A DNA stretch of 64,000 nt from Achromobacter xylosoxidans (GCF_014490035.1 NZ_CP061008.1:930001-994000); one strand, 5' to 3'. Shown: positions 40,885-51,076, counted from the first letter of the stretch. Notes: generated by a model from the sequence alone, not told the origin. Numbers and translations are program-made.

Positions 40885-40962
40885 CGGGGTCGCGCGGATC
40901 CGGCTCCGCCGGTCCGCAGCGACGCCCCCTTGAGGGGGAAGCGCGCAGCGCTTCGGGGGTGG
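40885..40962. repeat. Intergenic palindromic element (three adjacent hairpins)
   Basis: Three inverted repeats in a row: GCGGA/CCGGC arms with GCCGG/TCCGC, then CCCCC-TTGA-GGGGG, then AAGCGC-GCA-GCGCTT. It lies just after the mmsA stop. From memory, similar blocks recur between genes in Achromobacter and Bordetella genomes; only one copy is seen here. It could act as a terminator or RNA-stability element for mmsA. Confidence 0.55.
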
Positions 40963-40964
40963 GT

Positions 40965-42458
40965 TCACTTCGCCACAGGCATCGTGAATTCCGCACCCTT
41001 GGCGATGCTGTCGGGCCAGCGCTGCATCACGCTCTTGTAGCGGGAATAGAAGCGGATGCCTTCTTCGCCGTAGGCGTGATGGTCGCCGAACAGCGAGCGC
41101 TTCCAGCCGCCGAACGAATGCCAGGCCATGGGCACCGGAATCGGCACGTTGATGCCGACCATGCCGACCTTGATCTGGCGCGCGAAGGCGCGCGCCACGC
41201 CGCCGTCGGACGTGAAGCAGGCCACGCCATTGCCGAATTCATGGGCGTTGATCAGTTCGACCGCCGAGGCGAAGTCCGGCACGCGCACCACGCACAGCAC
41301 CGGGCCGAAGATTTCTTCGCGGTAGATGTTCATCGCGGGCTTGACGTGGTCGAACAGCGTGCCGCCGAGGAAGAAGCCCTTTTCGTTGCCCGGCACCTTC
41401 AGGCCGCGGCCGTCGACCACCAGCGTCGCGCCGGCGGCGATGCCGTCCTCGATGTAGCCCACGACCTTGCCGCGATGCTGCGAGGTGACGAGCGGGCCCA
41501 TTTCGGCATCGCCCTGCATGCCGTCCTTGACCACCAGCGCCTTGACGCGCGGCGTCAGGCGTTCGACGACCTTGTCGGCCACGTCGCCCACCGCCACGGC
41601 GACCGAGATGGCCATGCAGCGTTCACCGGCCGAGCCGTAGGCCGCGCCCATCAGCGCGTCGGTAACCTGGTCCAGGTCGGCGTCGGGCATGACCACCATG
41701 TGGTTCTTGGCGCCGCCCAGCGCCTGCACGCGCTTGCCGCGGCGGGTGCCTTCGGCATAGATGTATTCGGCAATCGGCGTCGAACCGACGAAGGACAGGG
41801 CTTCGACGTCGGGATGCGCGATCAGCGCGTCCACCGCCTGCTTGTCGCCGTGCACGACGTTGAACACGCCTTCAGGCAGGCCGGCTTCGGCCAGCAGTTC
41901 GGCCAGGCGCACGGACGCCGAGGGATCGCGCTCGGAAGGCTTGAGCACGAAGGTGTTGCCGCAAGCGATGGCCACCGGGAACATCCAGCACGGCACCATC
42001 ATGGGGAAGTTGAACGGCGTGATGCCGGCCACCACGCCCAGGGCCTGGCGCATGCTCCAGTTGTCGATGCCGCCGCCGATCTGGTCGGAGTACTGGCCTT
42101 TCATCAGCTGCGGAATGCCGCAGGCGAATTCGACGATTTCGATGCCGCGCGTGACCTCGCCCTTGGCGTCGGAGAAGACCTTGCCATGTTCGCGCGTGAT
42201 CAGTTCGGCCAGTTCGTCCTGGTGCTTGTCCAGCAGCGCCTTGAAATTGAACAGGATGCGCGCGCGCTTGAGCGCGGGCGTTTCGGACCAGGCCGGAAAC
42301 GCGGCCTTGGCAGCGGCCACGGCCAGCGCGACTTCGTCGTTCGACGCCAGCGGAATGGAAGCGGTGACTTCGCCGGTGGCGGGGTTGAAGCCGTCGGCGT
42401 AGCGGTTGCTGCGGCCGTCGTAGTGCTGGCCATTGATGAAATGCGGGATCTTCTTCAT
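40965..42458 (-). CDS. mmsA: CoA-acylating methylmalonate-semialdehyde dehydrogenase
   Basis: A 497-residue aldehyde dehydrogenase of the MmsA class, which turns methylmalonate or malonate semialdehyde into propionyl- or acetyl-CoA with NAD. Catalytic Cys281 lies in GSAGERCMA. The class-typical [16 protein letters not shown] segment and a C-terminal [17 protein letters not shown] are present. With the transaminase gene 91 bases upstream it forms a two-step route for beta-alanine or beta-aminoisobutyrate: amino acid to semialdehyde to acyl-CoA. The ATG giving [11 protein letters not shown] matches the family; an upstream in-frame start adds 12 residues. Confidence 0.95.
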   Translation of the reverse strand: MKKIPHFINGQHYDGRSNRYADGFNPATGEVTASIPLASNDEVALAVAAAKAAFPAWSETPALKRARILFNFKALLDKHQDELAELITREHGKVFSDAKGEVTRGIEIVEFACGIPQLMKGQYSDQIGGGIDNWSMRQALGVVAGITPFNFPMMVPCWMFPVAIACGNTFVLKPSERDPSASVRLAELLAEAGLPEGVFNVVHGDKQAVDALIAHPDVEALSFVGSTPIAEYIYAEGTRRGKRVQALGGAKNHMVVMPDADLDQVTDALMGAAYGSAGERCMAISVAVAVGDVADKVVERLTPRVKALVVKDGMQGDAEMGPLVTSQHRGKVVGYIEDGIAAGATLVVDGRGLKVPGNEKGFFLGGTLFDHVKPAMNIYREEIFGPVLCVVRVPDFASAVELINAHEFGNGVACFTSDGGVARAFARQIKVGMVGINVPIPVPMAWHSFGGWKRSLFGDHHAYGEEGIRFYSRYKSVMQRWPDSIAKGAEFTMPVAK

Positions 42459-42549
42459 GGGAACGCTCGAATCTGGGGCTTTGAAAAATGCCACAGGGCG
42501 GCCGTCGGCCGCCCAGGCGAAAAACCGCCCCTCGCGGGGCGGCGGACGA

Positions 42550-43875
42550 TCAGGCGACTTCCTTCAGGATGCGGCCGATCTGTTCGAAGATCTGGCCGAT
42601 CTGCGCCTCTTCGATGATGAGCGGGGGCGAGATCGCGATGATGTCGCCGGTGTAGCGCACCATCAGGCCGTTGTCGAAGCACTTCTGGAAGACTTCGGCG
42701 GCGCGCGCGCCGGGAGCGCCGGCGCGCGGCGCCAGCTCGATGCCGCAGACCAGACCCAGATTGCGCACGTCGATGACGTGCGGCGCGCCCTTCAGGCTGT
42801 GGGCGGCGTCCTGGAAGGCGCCGGACAGCTTGCGGGCGCGGCCGAACAGGTCTTCGCGGCGGTAGATGTCCAGCGTGGCCAGGATGGCGGCGGCGGCCAG
42901 CGGGTGCGCCGAATAGGTGTAGCCGTGGAAGAACTCGATGCCGCCGGCCGGGCCGTTGACGATGGCGTCATGCACTTCGCGCTTGACCGCGACCGCGCCG
43001 GCCGGCACGGCGGCATTGCTCACGCCCTTGGCCATGGCGATGATGTCCGGCGTGACGCCGAAGAACTCGGATGCCGTGGCGGCGCCCAGGCGGCCGTAGG
43101 CGGTGATGACTTCGTCGAATATCAGCAGGATGCCGTGCTTGGCGGTGATTTCGCGCAGCTTTTCCAGATAGCCCTTGGGCGGGATCAGCACGCCGGTCGA
43201 ACCTGCCATCGGTTCGACGATGACCGCGGCGATGGTGGACGGGTCGTGCAGCGCGACGATGCGCTCCAGTTCGTCGGCCAGGTGAGCGCCCCAGGCCGGC
43301 TGGCCCTTGGAATAGGCGTTCTGCTCGATGTTGTGGGTGTGCGGCAGATGGTCCACGGCGGGCAGCAGCGCGCCGGAGAAGGTCTTGCGGTTGGTCGAGA
43401 TGCCGCCCACCGAGATGCCGCCGAAGCCCACGCCGTGGTAGCCGCGCTCGCGGCCGATCAGGCGGGTGCGCTGGCCTTCGCCGCGGGCGCGGTGATAGGC
43501 CAGGGCGATCTTCAGGCAGGTGTCGACGGATTCGGATCCCGAGTTCGTGAAGAAGACCCGGTCCAGGCCCTGCGGCATCAGGCTGGCGACGGCGGTCGCG
43601 GCTTCGAAGGCCAGCGGGTGGCCCAGCTGGAAGCCCGGCGCGTAGTCCATCACGCCTGCCTGTTTGGCGATCGCGGCGACGATTTCCTCGCGGCCGTGGC
43701 CGGCGTTGACGCACCACAGGCCGGCCGTGCCGTCCAGGATCTGGCGGCCGTCGGTCGAGGTGTAGTACATGCCCTTGGCGGTCGCCAGCATGCGCGGGTG
43801 CGCCTTGAACTGTTTGTTGGCAGTGAAGGGCATCCAGAGGTGGGACAGGTCGGGTAGTTTGTCGGGGACGTTCAT
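42550..43875 (-). CDS. Omega-amino acid:pyruvate (beta-alanine) transaminase
   Basis: A 441-residue class III PLP aminotransferase. It starts [20 protein letters not shown], the usual beginning of beta-alanine:pyruvate transaminases. The PLP Lys283 sits in AMAKGVSN, with the preceding [13 protein letters not shown] aspartate loop. It should move the amino group of beta-alanine or related omega-amino acids to pyruvate, giving malonate semialdehyde for MmsA. It is transcribed away from the MocR-type regulator, and the shared 161-base gap contains paired operator-like palindromes. Confidence 0.93.
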   Translation of the reverse strand: MNVPDKLPDLSHLWMPFTANKQFKAHPRMLATAKGMYYTSTDGRQILDGTAGLWCVNAGHGREEIVAAIAKQAGVMDYAPGFQLGHPLAFEAATAVASLMPQGLDRVFFTNSGSESVDTCLKIALAYHRARGEGQRTRLIGRERGYHGVGFGGISVGGISTNRKTFSGALLPAVDHLPHTHNIEQNAYSKGQPAWGAHLADELERIVALHDPSTIAAVIVEPMAGSTGVLIPPKGYLEKLREITAKHGILLIFDEVITAYGRLGAATASEFFGVTPDIIAMAKGVSNAAVPAGAVAVKREVHDAIVNGPAGGIEFFHGYTYSAHPLAAAAILATLDIYRREDLFGRARKLSGAFQDAAHSLKGAPHVIDVRNLGLVCGIELAPRAGAPGARAAEVFQKCFDNGLMVRYTGDIIAISPPLIIEEAQIGQIFEQIGRILKEVA

Positions 43876-43995
43876 GGCGGCTCCAGGGGACGGACAAGCG
43901 CTGGACTTGGGCGACGGTTGTGCAGCCAGCGGGATTGAAACGATTCTGGTGCGTCCGGATGGGAATGAAAATATACGATCCGCGCAAATGCGGCT

Positions 43996-44030
43996 AACTG
44001 TATAGTTATGAACGACACAACTGTACAGTT
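43996..44030. promoter_or_regulatory. Paired operators for the MocR-type regulator
   Basis: AACTGTATAGTT (43996-44007, one mismatch from symmetry) and AACTGTACAGTT (44019-44030, a perfect palindrome) are spaced 23 bases centre to centre, about two helical turns. They lie between the divergent transaminase and regulator genes. The second ends six bases before the regulator start codon. Repeated sites in such a gap are typical of MocR/GabR regulators; autoregulation is likely. Confidence 0.65.
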
Positions 44031-44036
44031 ATCTCC

Positions 44037-45464
44037 GTGATCGATTTCCAGCCCAACCGCGCCCGTGGCCGCGGACAGGCGCCGACCCTGGTCGAGCAGC
44101 TGGTCGCCGCCATCCTGCGCGCCATCGAAGAACAGACGCTGCGTCCGGGTATGTCCCTACCTTCGGTGCGCGAGTTTGCGCGCCTCTACGAGGTCAGCAC
44201 CTTCACGGTGGCCAGCGCCTACAGCAGGCTGGTATCGCTGGGCTGGCTGGCGGCGCGGCCGGGCGCGGGCTATCGGGTCGCGACGCCGGACGCGCCGGCG
44301 CGCCCCGTCCAGCCGCCGTCCTGGGAGCCGCCGCGCCTGAACGCCGGCTGGCTGCTGTCGGACATCTTCGCGGACCATTCCATCCCGATCAAATCGGGCT
44401 GCGGCTGGCTGCCAGGCGAATGGCTGAACGAGGAGGGGCTGCACATGGCCCTGCGTCACATGGGGCGGGTGCCGGCCATGCGTATCGCGAACTACGGGCA
44501 TCCTTATGGCTATGCGCCACTGCGCGAGACCATCGCGGCCAGCCTGAGCGCGCAGGGCATGGAGGTCGAGGCCTCGCAGGTCGTGCTGACCCAGGGCGTG
44601 ACGCATGGGCTGGACATGGTGATACGCACCTTGCTGCGGCCAGGCGACACGGTGGTGGTGGAGCAGCCCGCCTATGCCAATCTGCTGCAGATGCTGCGTT
44701 TGGCCGGCTTGCGCGCGGTGTCCGTGCCGCGCACGCCGGACGGGCTGGACTGCGAGGCGCTGGAAGCGGTGGTGGCTCGCCACCGGCCCAGGGCGCTGGT
44801 CGTCAACACCGCATTGCAGAACCCGTCGGGCGCCAGCATCAGCATGGCCAATGCCTTCCGCATCCTGCAGGCGGCCGAGCGGCACGGCTTGTGGGTGGTG
44901 GAAGACGATATCTCGCGCGAGCTCGCGCCCGGCGTAACGCCCATGCTGGCCGCCCTGGACGGGGCGCGGCGCGTGGTCTACCTGGGCGGCTACTCCAAGG
45001 TCATCAGTCCGTCGGTGCGGGTGGGTTATGTGGTGGCGCACCGCGATCTGGCGCGCGACATCGCGCGCACCAAGATGGCGGTGGGCCTGACCTCGCCGGA
45101 GATCATGGAGCGCATCGTGCACCAGGTCATCCGCGAGGGCCGCTACCGCGCCCACATCGCCCGCACCCGCGAACGGCTGGCGGAGGCTCATGCGGGCGTG
45201 GGCGAGCTGATGGCGCAGCATGGTTTCGAGATCTATGGGAGGCCGCAAGGCGGCCTGTTCCTGTGGGCCAAGGTGGCCGGACAGTGGCGCGAACGCGGCG
45301 CCAACGGACTCGCGGAATTGGCGCTGAAAGACGGCATCTGGCTGGCGCCCGGGTCTTACTTCGAGGCGGACGAGGCCGATACGCCCTGGGTGCGCTTCAA
45401 CGTGGCCTACTCGGAAGCGCCGGCCCTTTGGCGTTTCATGCGCAACGCCGGGGCGGCCGCCTGA
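44037..45464 (+). CDS. MocR-type regulator (GntR winged helix plus aminotransferase-like domain)
   Basis: A 475-residue PLP-dependent transcription factor. Residues about 20-90 are a GntR winged helix (RPGMSLPSVREFARLYEVSTFTVASAYSRL). Residues about 105-470 are an aminotransferase fold I domain with the PLP Lys321 in GGYSKVISPSVRVGY. Such regulators sense an amino compound through PLP chemistry. Divergence from the transaminase-mmsA pair makes beta-alanine or a related omega-amino acid the likely effector. A GTG start was chosen because the upstream ATG at 44008 is out of frame. The start lies next to the second operator. Confidence 0.93.
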   Translation: MIDFQPNRARGRGQAPTLVEQLVAAILRAIEEQTLRPGMSLPSVREFARLYEVSTFTVASAYSRLVSLGWLAARPGAGYRVATPDAPARPVQPPSWEPPRLNAGWLLSDIFADHSIPIKSGCGWLPGEWLNEEGLHMALRHMGRVPAMRIANYGHPYGYAPLRETIAASLSAQGMEVEASQVVLTQGVTHGLDMVIRTLLRPGDTVVVEQPAYANLLQMLRLAGLRAVSVPRTPDGLDCEALEAVVARHRPRALVVNTALQNPSGASISMANAFRILQAAERHGLWVVEDDISRELAPGVTPMLAALDGARRVVYLGGYSKVISPSVRVGYVVAHRDLARDIARTKMAVGLTSPEIMERIVHQVIREGRYRAHIARTRERLAEAHAGVGELMAQHGFEIYGRPQGGLFLWAKVAGQWRERGANGLAELALKDGIWLAPGSYFEADEADTPWVRFNVAYSEAPALWRFMRNAGAAA

Positions 45465-45465
45465 G

Positions 45466-45951
45466 TCACTGCCGCTCGTAAGTCACGAAATCGTATTCGT
45501 AGCCGTTTTCGGCCGGCTGCGCTTCGCGCGCCGTTTCCTTCCATTGAAAGGCGGGCAGCAAGGGGAAGAAGGCGTCGCCTTCGACCTCGGCGCGGACTTC
45601 GGTGGCCAGCACGCGTTGCGCCAGCGGCAGGGCTTGCGCGTAGATTTGCGCGCCGCCGATCACATAGGCCGCGTCGATGTCGCCGCAGGCCTGGATCGCC
45701 GCTTCCAGCGACGGCGCCACGATGGCGCCCGCGGCGCTGAAATCGGGATTGCGGCTGATCACGATGTTGCTGCGGCCGGGCAGCGGCCGGCCCAGCGAGT
45801 CCCAGGTCTTGCGGCCCATGATGATGGGGTGGCCCAGGGTGCTGCGCTTGAAATGCGCCAGATCGCCCGGCAGTTTCCAGGGCAGGGCGTTGTCGCGCCC
45901 GATGGCGCGATTGGTGGAATAGGCGACGATGAGGGTAAGGCTGGCGGGCAT
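45466..45951 (-). CDS. folA: Dihydrofolate reductase
   Basis: A 161-residue enzyme that reduces dihydrofolate with NADPH, regenerating the cofactor oxidised by thymidylate synthase encoded nearby. Family segments: AIGRDNALPWKLPGDLAHFK with the catalytic acid Asp30, GHPIIMGRKTWDSLGRPLPGR, and VIGGAQIYAQAL. Length is normal for chromosomal DHFR. It converges on the MocR gene with a single-base gap. Confidence 0.97.
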   Translation of the reverse strand: MPASLTLIVAYSTNRAIGRDNALPWKLPGDLAHFKRSTLGHPIIMGRKTWDSLGRPLPGRSNIVISRNPDFSAAGAIVAPSLEAAIQACGDIDAAYVIGGAQIYAQALPLAQRVLATEVRAEVEGDAFFPLLPAFQWKETAREAQPAENGYEYDFVTYERQ

Positions 45952-46035
45952 GCGGGGTCGGGACGGTTGGGGTTCGGCCGGTTGGCTACGGCAAGCGTAG
46001 CAAATTTGCGCGGCGGCTTGCGCCGCGCCGGCCGC

Positions 46036-48099
46036 TCAGTCGACCGCGTGTTCCAGGAATTCGGTGGCGGGCATGGGTTTGCCCAGCAGGAAGCCCTGTA
46101 GCGAATCGCAGCCCAGGCCGGTCAGGAACTTCTGCTGCGCCGGCGTTTCCACGCCCTCAGCCACGATGCGCAGGTTGAGCTGCTGCGCCAGCGCGACAAT
46201 GGCCGACACGATGGCCGCGTCTTCGTTGTCGTTTTCCAGCTGGTTGACGAAGCCGCGGTCGATCTTCAGCTCGGTGGCCGGCAGCCGCTTCAGATAGAGC
46301 AGGCTGGAATAGCCGGTGCCGAAGTCGTCGATCGAAATCGTCACGCCCAGGTTCGACAGGCGCTTGAGCACCGCCAGGCTGGCCTCGGCGTCGCGCATGG
46401 CGGTGGATTCGGTCACTTCCAAGGTCAGGCAGGCCGGCGGCACGCCATGGCGTTCCAAGGCCGAGCGCACCGTTTCCACCAGGCTGGCGTGGGCGAACTG
46501 CAACGCTGAAATATTGACGGCGATGGTCCAGTGGCCCTGGCCCGCGTTGATCCATTCACGCATCTGGCGGCAGGCCTCGTTGATCACCCATTCGCCGATG
46601 GACAGGATCAGGCCGGTCTTTTCCGCCGTGGGGATGAACTGGTCCGGGCCAACCAGGCCGCGGGTCGGATGGTTCCAGCGCAGCAGCGCCTCGGCGCCGA
46701 TGATCGGGCCGGCGGGCGCTTCGTACTTGGGCTGGTAGTGTAGGACGAGCTGGTTGCGTTCCTGCGCCAGGCGCAGGTCGTGCAGCAGTTCGATCTGCTC
46801 GTGCGCGTCCGCGTTCATGGACGGTTCGAAGAAACTGTAGCCAGTGCCGCCCAGGCGCTTGGCGTGGTACATCGCCGCGTCGGCGTTGGTCAGCAGGGCG
46901 TGGGTGTCCTGGCCGTCGTTGGGATAGATGGCGATGCCCACGCTCGAGGTCACCATCACCTCATGCCCGTAGACCGTGACGGGGCGGGCGATGGCGTCGA
47001 TGAGACGGTCGGCCACATTGGCCGCGTCGGTGGGTTCGACCACTTCGCTCAGTACGATGAACTCGTCACCGCCCAGGCGCGCCACCGTGTCCTGTGTGCG
47101 CAAGGTCTGGCGGATGCGCTGCGCCAGGTCGATCAGCAGGGCGTCGCCGGTGTGGTGTCCGTACGCGTCGTTGACCGCCTTGAAGCCGTCCAGGTCGAAG
47201 AACAGCACCGCGAAATAGCCCTTGCGCCGGCTGGCGCTTTCGATCGCCTGCTCCAGCCGGTCTTCCAGCAGGATGCGGTTGGGCAACTTGGTCAGCGTGT
47301 CGTGCAGCGCCAGTTGCACCAGTTCTTCATTGGCCTCGGCCAGCGATGAAGCCAGGGCCGAGGTGCGCGCCTCCAGCCGGTTGTCCAGCACCGCGACCAG
47401 CAGGGCGATGGCCAGCACGCTCAGGGTCACGGCGGTCACGGCGATGGCCAGCCAGCCGGCCGAAATGCCGCTGTTGGCCGCCATGCAGATACTGCCCGCG
47501 GGGAAGCCGGCGGCGGCCATGCCGGTGTAGTGCATGCCGACGATGGCGATGCCCATGATCGCTGCCGCCAGCGGCCGCGACCAGACCACGCGGGGGCCGC
47601 CGTGGCGCAGCCGGTAGGTGATCCATAGCGCCGCGCCGGAGGCGGCCACGGCAATCACGATGGACAGTGCGAACCATTTGGCGTCATAGACAATGCCGGG
47701 CTCCATGAGCATGGCGGCCATGCCGAGGTAATGCATCGCCGCGATGCCGGCGCCCATGAGCAGGGCGCCGATCACCAGCCGCCGCCGCGGCAGCTCGTCC
47801 TTGCTCACGGTCCACAGGGCGAAGGCGGAGCAGCCGATGGCGATGACCAGCGACAGGACGGTCAGCGGCAGGTCGTAACCCATGGGAATGGGCAGGCTGA
47901 AGGCCAGCATGCCCACGAAATGCATGGACCAGATGCCCACGCCCATCGCGAACGCGCCGCCCGCCAGCCAGTAGCGCGCGCTGGGCAACCCGTTCGAGGC
48001 TCTGACGCGGTTGGCCATGCCCAACGCCGTGTAGGACGCCAGGATGGCGACTCCTAGAGATACGAGGACGAGCGAAGGGTTATAAGTTCCGACGAGCAT
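46036..48099 (-). CDS. MHYT-GGDEF-EAL cyclic di-GMP signalling protein
   Basis: A 687-residue inner-membrane protein. The first 240 residues hold seven membrane segments with three MHYT-type motifs (SMHFVGM, AMHYLGM, GMHYTGM), thought to bind copper and sense O2, CO or NO. The GGDEF domain has an intact GGDEF at 343-347 and an RTQD inhibitory site five residues before it. The EAL domain has EAL at 470-472 plus the DDFGTGYSS and KIDRGFV segments needed for catalysis. Both synthesis and breakdown of cyclic di-GMP look possible. It lies between folA and thyA on the same strand but with wide gaps, so co-regulation is not implied. Confidence 0.93.
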   Translation of the reverse strand: MLVGTYNPSLVLVSLGVAILASYTALGMANRVRASNGLPSARYWLAGGAFAMGVGIWSMHFVGMLAFSLPIPMGYDLPLTVLSLVIAIGCSAFALWTVSKDELPRRRLVIGALLMGAGIAAMHYLGMAAMLMEPGIVYDAKWFALSIVIAVAASGAALWITYRLRHGGPRVVWSRPLAAAIMGIAIVGMHYTGMAAAGFPAGSICMAANSGISAGWLAIAVTAVTLSVLAIALLVAVLDNRLEARTSALASSLAEANEELVQLALHDTLTKLPNRILLEDRLEQAIESASRRKGYFAVLFFDLDGFKAVNDAYGHHTGDALLIDLAQRIRQTLRTQDTVARLGGDEFIVLSEVVEPTDAANVADRLIDAIARPVTVYGHEVMVTSSVGIAIYPNDGQDTHALLTNADAAMYHAKRLGGTGYSFFEPSMNADAHEQIELLHDLRLAQERNQLVLHYQPKYEAPAGPIIGAEALLRWNHPTRGLVGPDQFIPTAEKTGLILSIGEWVINEACRQMREWINAGQGHWTIAVNISALQFAHASLVETVRSALERHGVPPACLTLEVTESTAMRDAEASLAVLKRLSNLGVTISIDDFGTGYSSLLYLKRLPATELKIDRGFVNQLENDNEDAAIVSAIVALAQQLNLRIVAEGVETPAQQKFLTGLGCDSLQGFLLGKPMPATEFLEHAVD

Positions 48100-48459
48100 T
48101 GGTAGGGTCCTGTCCTTGGCGCATGCTGCCGCCGCGCGGGCTTCATATCAATTCAATTGGTAGTCTATGGTTGCAAGTCGGTCGCAAGACAGAATTCGGC
48201 GGTCGACGCTGGTGATACACGTGCTCTCTTTTTGGGAAGGGGAGTGCGGCTGAGCAACGCCTGCGGACGGCGCTGCCGGGCGAACGGCCCGGTTTCGCTG
48301 CGAGCGACAGGCACGGCGCGGCAGGTGCCGGTCGGAAGCAATGGCGCGCGGGCATTTCTGGACGCGCGCCCATGGCTAAGGGATGGGTTATACCGAAAAC
48401 GCGCTTCCAGAAGCTCACCAATCTTCACCTGCGGCCCAGGGCACGCAGGCAGCCACTGT
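48100..48459. other. Non-coding gap of 360 bases
   Basis: This separates thyA from the MHYT gene, both leftward. It should contain the MHYT promoter near the AT-rich 48150-48180 stretch, where a TTGCAA is visible on the minus strand without a well-spaced -10. Overlapping short frames have no ribosome site or family match. Confidence 0.45.
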
Positions 48460-49431
48460 CTACACGGCCATGGCGGCGGTGAGGGGGGCGTGATGGGTGT
48501 AGCCCGACAACGAAAAGTCGCCTGGTTCCACCTTCTCCAGCCATTCGGGCTCGTAGCGTCCGGTGACCGCAAAATCGGGAATGCGGTCCGACAGCACCAG
48601 CGTGGGCGCTTCGTAGGGCTCGCGCGTGAGTTGCTCACGCAGCATCGGCAGGTGGTTTTCGTAGATGTGCGCGTCGCCGATGAAATAGGTGAACCAGCGC
48701 GGCGTGTAGCCGGTCAGTCGGCCAACCAGATGCAGCAGGGCCGCGCCTTCCGTGAGGTTGAATGGCGTACCCAAACCGACGTCGTTGGAACGGATGTACA
48801 GGCACAGCGATATTTCGCGGGTGGTCGCGTTCGGCAGGAATTGATAGAGCAGGTGGCAGGGGGGCAGCGCCATTTCCTCGATCTGCGCCCAGTTCCAGCC
48901 GTGGAACAGGATGCGGCGGTCGCCCGGCCGTTCGTGGATGGTGTCCAGGCATTGCCGCAGCTGGTCCACCGCCTTGTAGAGCAGCACCTTGGGCGCGCCG
49001 CCTTCCTCCAGATCGGCGACCTTGGCGTAGCCGCGCGACAGGGCGTCGGCGATCTGCGCCGAGCGGCTGGCGTCCAGCATCTTGTAGGCCGGCCACTGGC
49101 GCCATTGCACGCCGTAGACCGGGCCCAGGTCGTCGGGACCTTCGCGGTACGGGTTGGCCAGCCACTGGCTGTTCTCGTTGGCATTCTGGTCCCAGACCTT
49201 GCAGCCCAGCTCGCGGAATTCCGCCGCGCTGCGCGAGGCGCGCAAGAAACCCACCATTTCGCCGATGGCGGACTTGAAGGCCAGCTTCTTGGTGGTGACA
49301 GCGGGGAAGCCCTTCTGCAGGTCGAAGCGCAGCGACGCGCCCGGCATGCTCAGGGTGCGTATGCCCGTGCGGTTCTCCTGCCACGCGCCGGTGTCCAGGA
49401 TGGATTGAACGAGGTCCAGGTATTGTTTCAT
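48460..49431 (-). CDS. thyA: Thymidylate synthase
   Basis: A 323-residue enzyme that methylates dUMP to dTMP with methylene-tetrahydrofolate, producing the dihydrofolate that FolA recycles. Catalytic Cys192 is in [10 protein letters not shown]; the folate and dUMP segments [12 protein letters not shown] and the early [12 protein letters not shown] are present. It is longer than the E. coli enzyme because of an internal insertion near residues 85-150, as in the Lactobacillus casei type. An AAGGA ribosome site precedes the ATG. Confidence 0.97.
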   Translation of the reverse strand: MKQYLDLVQSILDTGAWQENRTGIRTLSMPGASLRFDLQKGFPAVTTKKLAFKSAIGEMVGFLRASRSAAEFRELGCKVWDQNANENSQWLANPYREGPDDLGPVYGVQWRQWPAYKMLDASRSAQIADALSRGYAKVADLEEGGAPKVLLYKAVDQLRQCLDTIHERPGDRRILFHGWNWAQIEEMALPPCHLLYQFLPNATTREISLCLYIRSNDVGLGTPFNLTEGAALLHLVGRLTGYTPRWFTYFIGDAHIYENHLPMLREQLTREPYEAPTLVLSDRIPDFAVTGRYEPEWLEKVEPGDFSLSGYTHHAPLTAAMAV

Positions 49432-49541
49432 GGCGGTCCTTGCGCACGCTCGCCCGGCGGGTGACGCAGACAGCCGCCGCGAACGGATCGCGGCGGCTCT
49501 TATAAGTTACGGATAGACGAATTACACCACGCGGGCGCGGT

Positions 49542-49985
49542 TCAGGCCGCGGCGGGCGTTTCCTGCGTGTCGACGATCTCGACCGAGAAGGTCAGCGCCG
49601 CGGTTTTCTCCAGCATGGCCGAGGCCGAGCAGTATTTTTCGTGCGACAGCTGCACTGCGCGTTCGACCGCGGCGCGCGGCAGGTTGCGGCCGGTGACGGT
49701 GAAGGCGAAATGGATGCGGGTGAAGACCTTGGGGTCGGCATCGGCGCGGTCGGCCTGGAGCTTGACGCTGCAGCCGCTGACGGCGTGGCGTCCGCGTTTG
49801 AGGATCAGCACCACGTCGTAGGCGGTGCAGCCGCCGGTACCGGCCAGCAGCATTTCCATGGGACGGGGGGCCAGATTGTGCCCGCCGCCGTCCACGGCGC
49901 CGTCCATGACGGCCACGTGGCCGCTGCCGGTGCTGGCGGTGAAGAGCATGCCGTTCGGGCCGCCCCAGTCGATCGTGCATTCCAT
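49542..49985 (-). CDS. OsmC-family protein
   Basis: A 147-residue OsmC/Ohr-fold protein. The two conserved Cys residues that reduce organic or fatty acid peroxides are Cys53 in GTGGCTAYD and Cys119 in HEKYCSAS. The N-terminal half shows the HNLAPRPMEMLLA segment of the YhfA-like branch. AAGGA precedes the ATG; the longer open frame upstream has no family match. It diverges from coq7 across about 120 bases. Confidence 0.9.
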   Translation of the reverse strand: MECTIDWGGPNGMLFTASTGSGHVAVMDGAVDGGGHNLAPRPMEMLLAGTGGCTAYDVVLILKRGRHAVSGCSVKLQADRADADPKVFTRIHFAFTVTGRNLPRAAVERAVQLSHEKYCSASAMLEKTAALTFSVEIVDTQETPAAA

Positions 49986-50109
49986 ATTGTCGTGTCCTTG
50001 AGCTTGAGCGCTGTCAATGGCTGATGATACCTGTTGCGTACAATTCCGGGCATGAGAGCCCCGCCCCGCATCAGGGGTGTGCGTGCCAGCCTTGCCGAGG
50101 AGTTGTCCC

Positions 50110-50787
50110 ATGTCCACCGCTCTGTCCCGCCCCAGCCCCGTTTCCTTCCTGCGCCGCATCAGCCCCGTGGATGCGCTGCTGGCCGAGGCCGACCGCGCGT
50201 TGCGGGTGCTGTCCGGCAGCGCCACTGCCGGCCGCCCGTATCCGGCCACTGCCGACGAGGCGCCGCAAGCCCTGTCGGCCCAGGAAAAGCGCCACGCGGC
50301 CGGCCTGATGCGGGTGAATCATGTGGGCGAGGTCTGCGCCCAGGCGCTGTACCGGGGCCAGGCTTCGGTATGCCGAGAGCCCGCGCCCCGAGCCCTGCTG
50401 CTGAACGCGGCCTCCGAGGAAGTGGACCACCTGGCCTGGTGCAATCAGCGGCTGACGGAACTGGGCAGCCGCCCCAGCCTGCTGAATCCGGTCTGGTACG
50501 CGGGTTCGTTTGCGCTTGGCGTGCTGGCCAGCTACGCCGGCGTGCCGCGCAACCTGGGTTTCATGGCGGAAACCGAAAAGCAGGTCGAAGCGCATCTGGA
50601 AGAACATCTGCGCACCTTGCCGGTGCAGGACGAGCGCTCGCGCCAGATCGTGCACAAGATGAAAGAGGACGAGGCGCAGCATCGCGCCAGCGCGGAAGCG
50701 GCGGGCGGTGTTCCTTTGCCGGCGCCGGTAAAGGCCGCGATGCGGGCCATGTCGAAGGTCATGACGACCACCGCTTACTGGGTCTGA
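50110..50787 (+). CDS. coq7: Ubiquinone biosynthesis hydroxylase Coq7 (demethoxyubiquinol hydroxylase)
   Basis: A 225-residue membrane-associated di-iron monooxygenase that carries out the last ring hydroxylation in ubiquinone synthesis. Iron ligands are probably Glu74 ([11 protein letters not shown]), Glu104 and His107 (SEEVDHLAW), Glu160 and the Glu188/His191 pair (EDEAQHR). Many betaproteobacteria use this Coq7 form instead of UbiF. GAGGAG lies nine bases before the chosen ATG; an upstream in-frame start lacks this signal. Confidence 0.95.
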   Translation: MSTALSRPSPVSFLRRISPVDALLAEADRALRVLSGSATAGRPYPATADEAPQALSAQEKRHAAGLMRVNHVGEVCAQALYRGQASVCREPAPRALLLNAASEEVDHLAWCNQRLTELGSRPSLLNPVWYAGSFALGVLASYAGVPRNLGFMAETEKQVEAHLEEHLRTLPVQDERSRQIVHKMKEDEAQHRASAEAAGGVPLPAPVKAAMRAMSKVMTTTAYWV

Positions 50788-51041
50788 TACGCCTGAAACG
50801 TGAAATGTTGCAATGCGCAAAAATAGCTGCAAGTTGGTGCCGGGCGCACCATCTCGGTGCAAAATCCAGAGCGGGATAACCCGATAGAGGCTAGGGTAAG
50901 CCCCGGGCGGGTTTACCCATTTGGCAAAAACCCTGTTTTTGGAATAGCCATTGATTGGCGCGGGTTTCCAGAGGGGAGTCCAGGACTTTGCGGCAAATTT
51001 GCAACGCGAAAAATCTCTTGCGCGACAGGCTAAAAAAATTC
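50788..51041. other. Structured non-coding segment after coq7
   Basis: No coding frame is supported. Two neat hairpins stand next to each other: GGGTAAGCCC with GGGTTTACCC (50894-50918, one wobble pair) and CAAAAAC with GTTTTTG (50925-50941). Neither is followed by a T-run in the direction of coq7, though either could end or stabilise its message. Base composition becomes AT-rich towards the promoter that follows. Confidence 0.5.
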
Positions 51042-51070
51042 TTGCATCGCACAAAAAACCTCGGTACTAT
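51042..51070 (+). promoter_or_regulatory. Candidate sigma-70 promoter of the small RNA
   Basis: TTGCAT (51042-51047) and TACTAT (51065-51070) are separated by exactly 17 bases, in an AT-rich stretch unlike the surroundings. Transcription would start near 51077, about 145 bases before an intrinsic terminator. Confidence 0.5.
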
Positions 51071-51076
51071 TCATAC

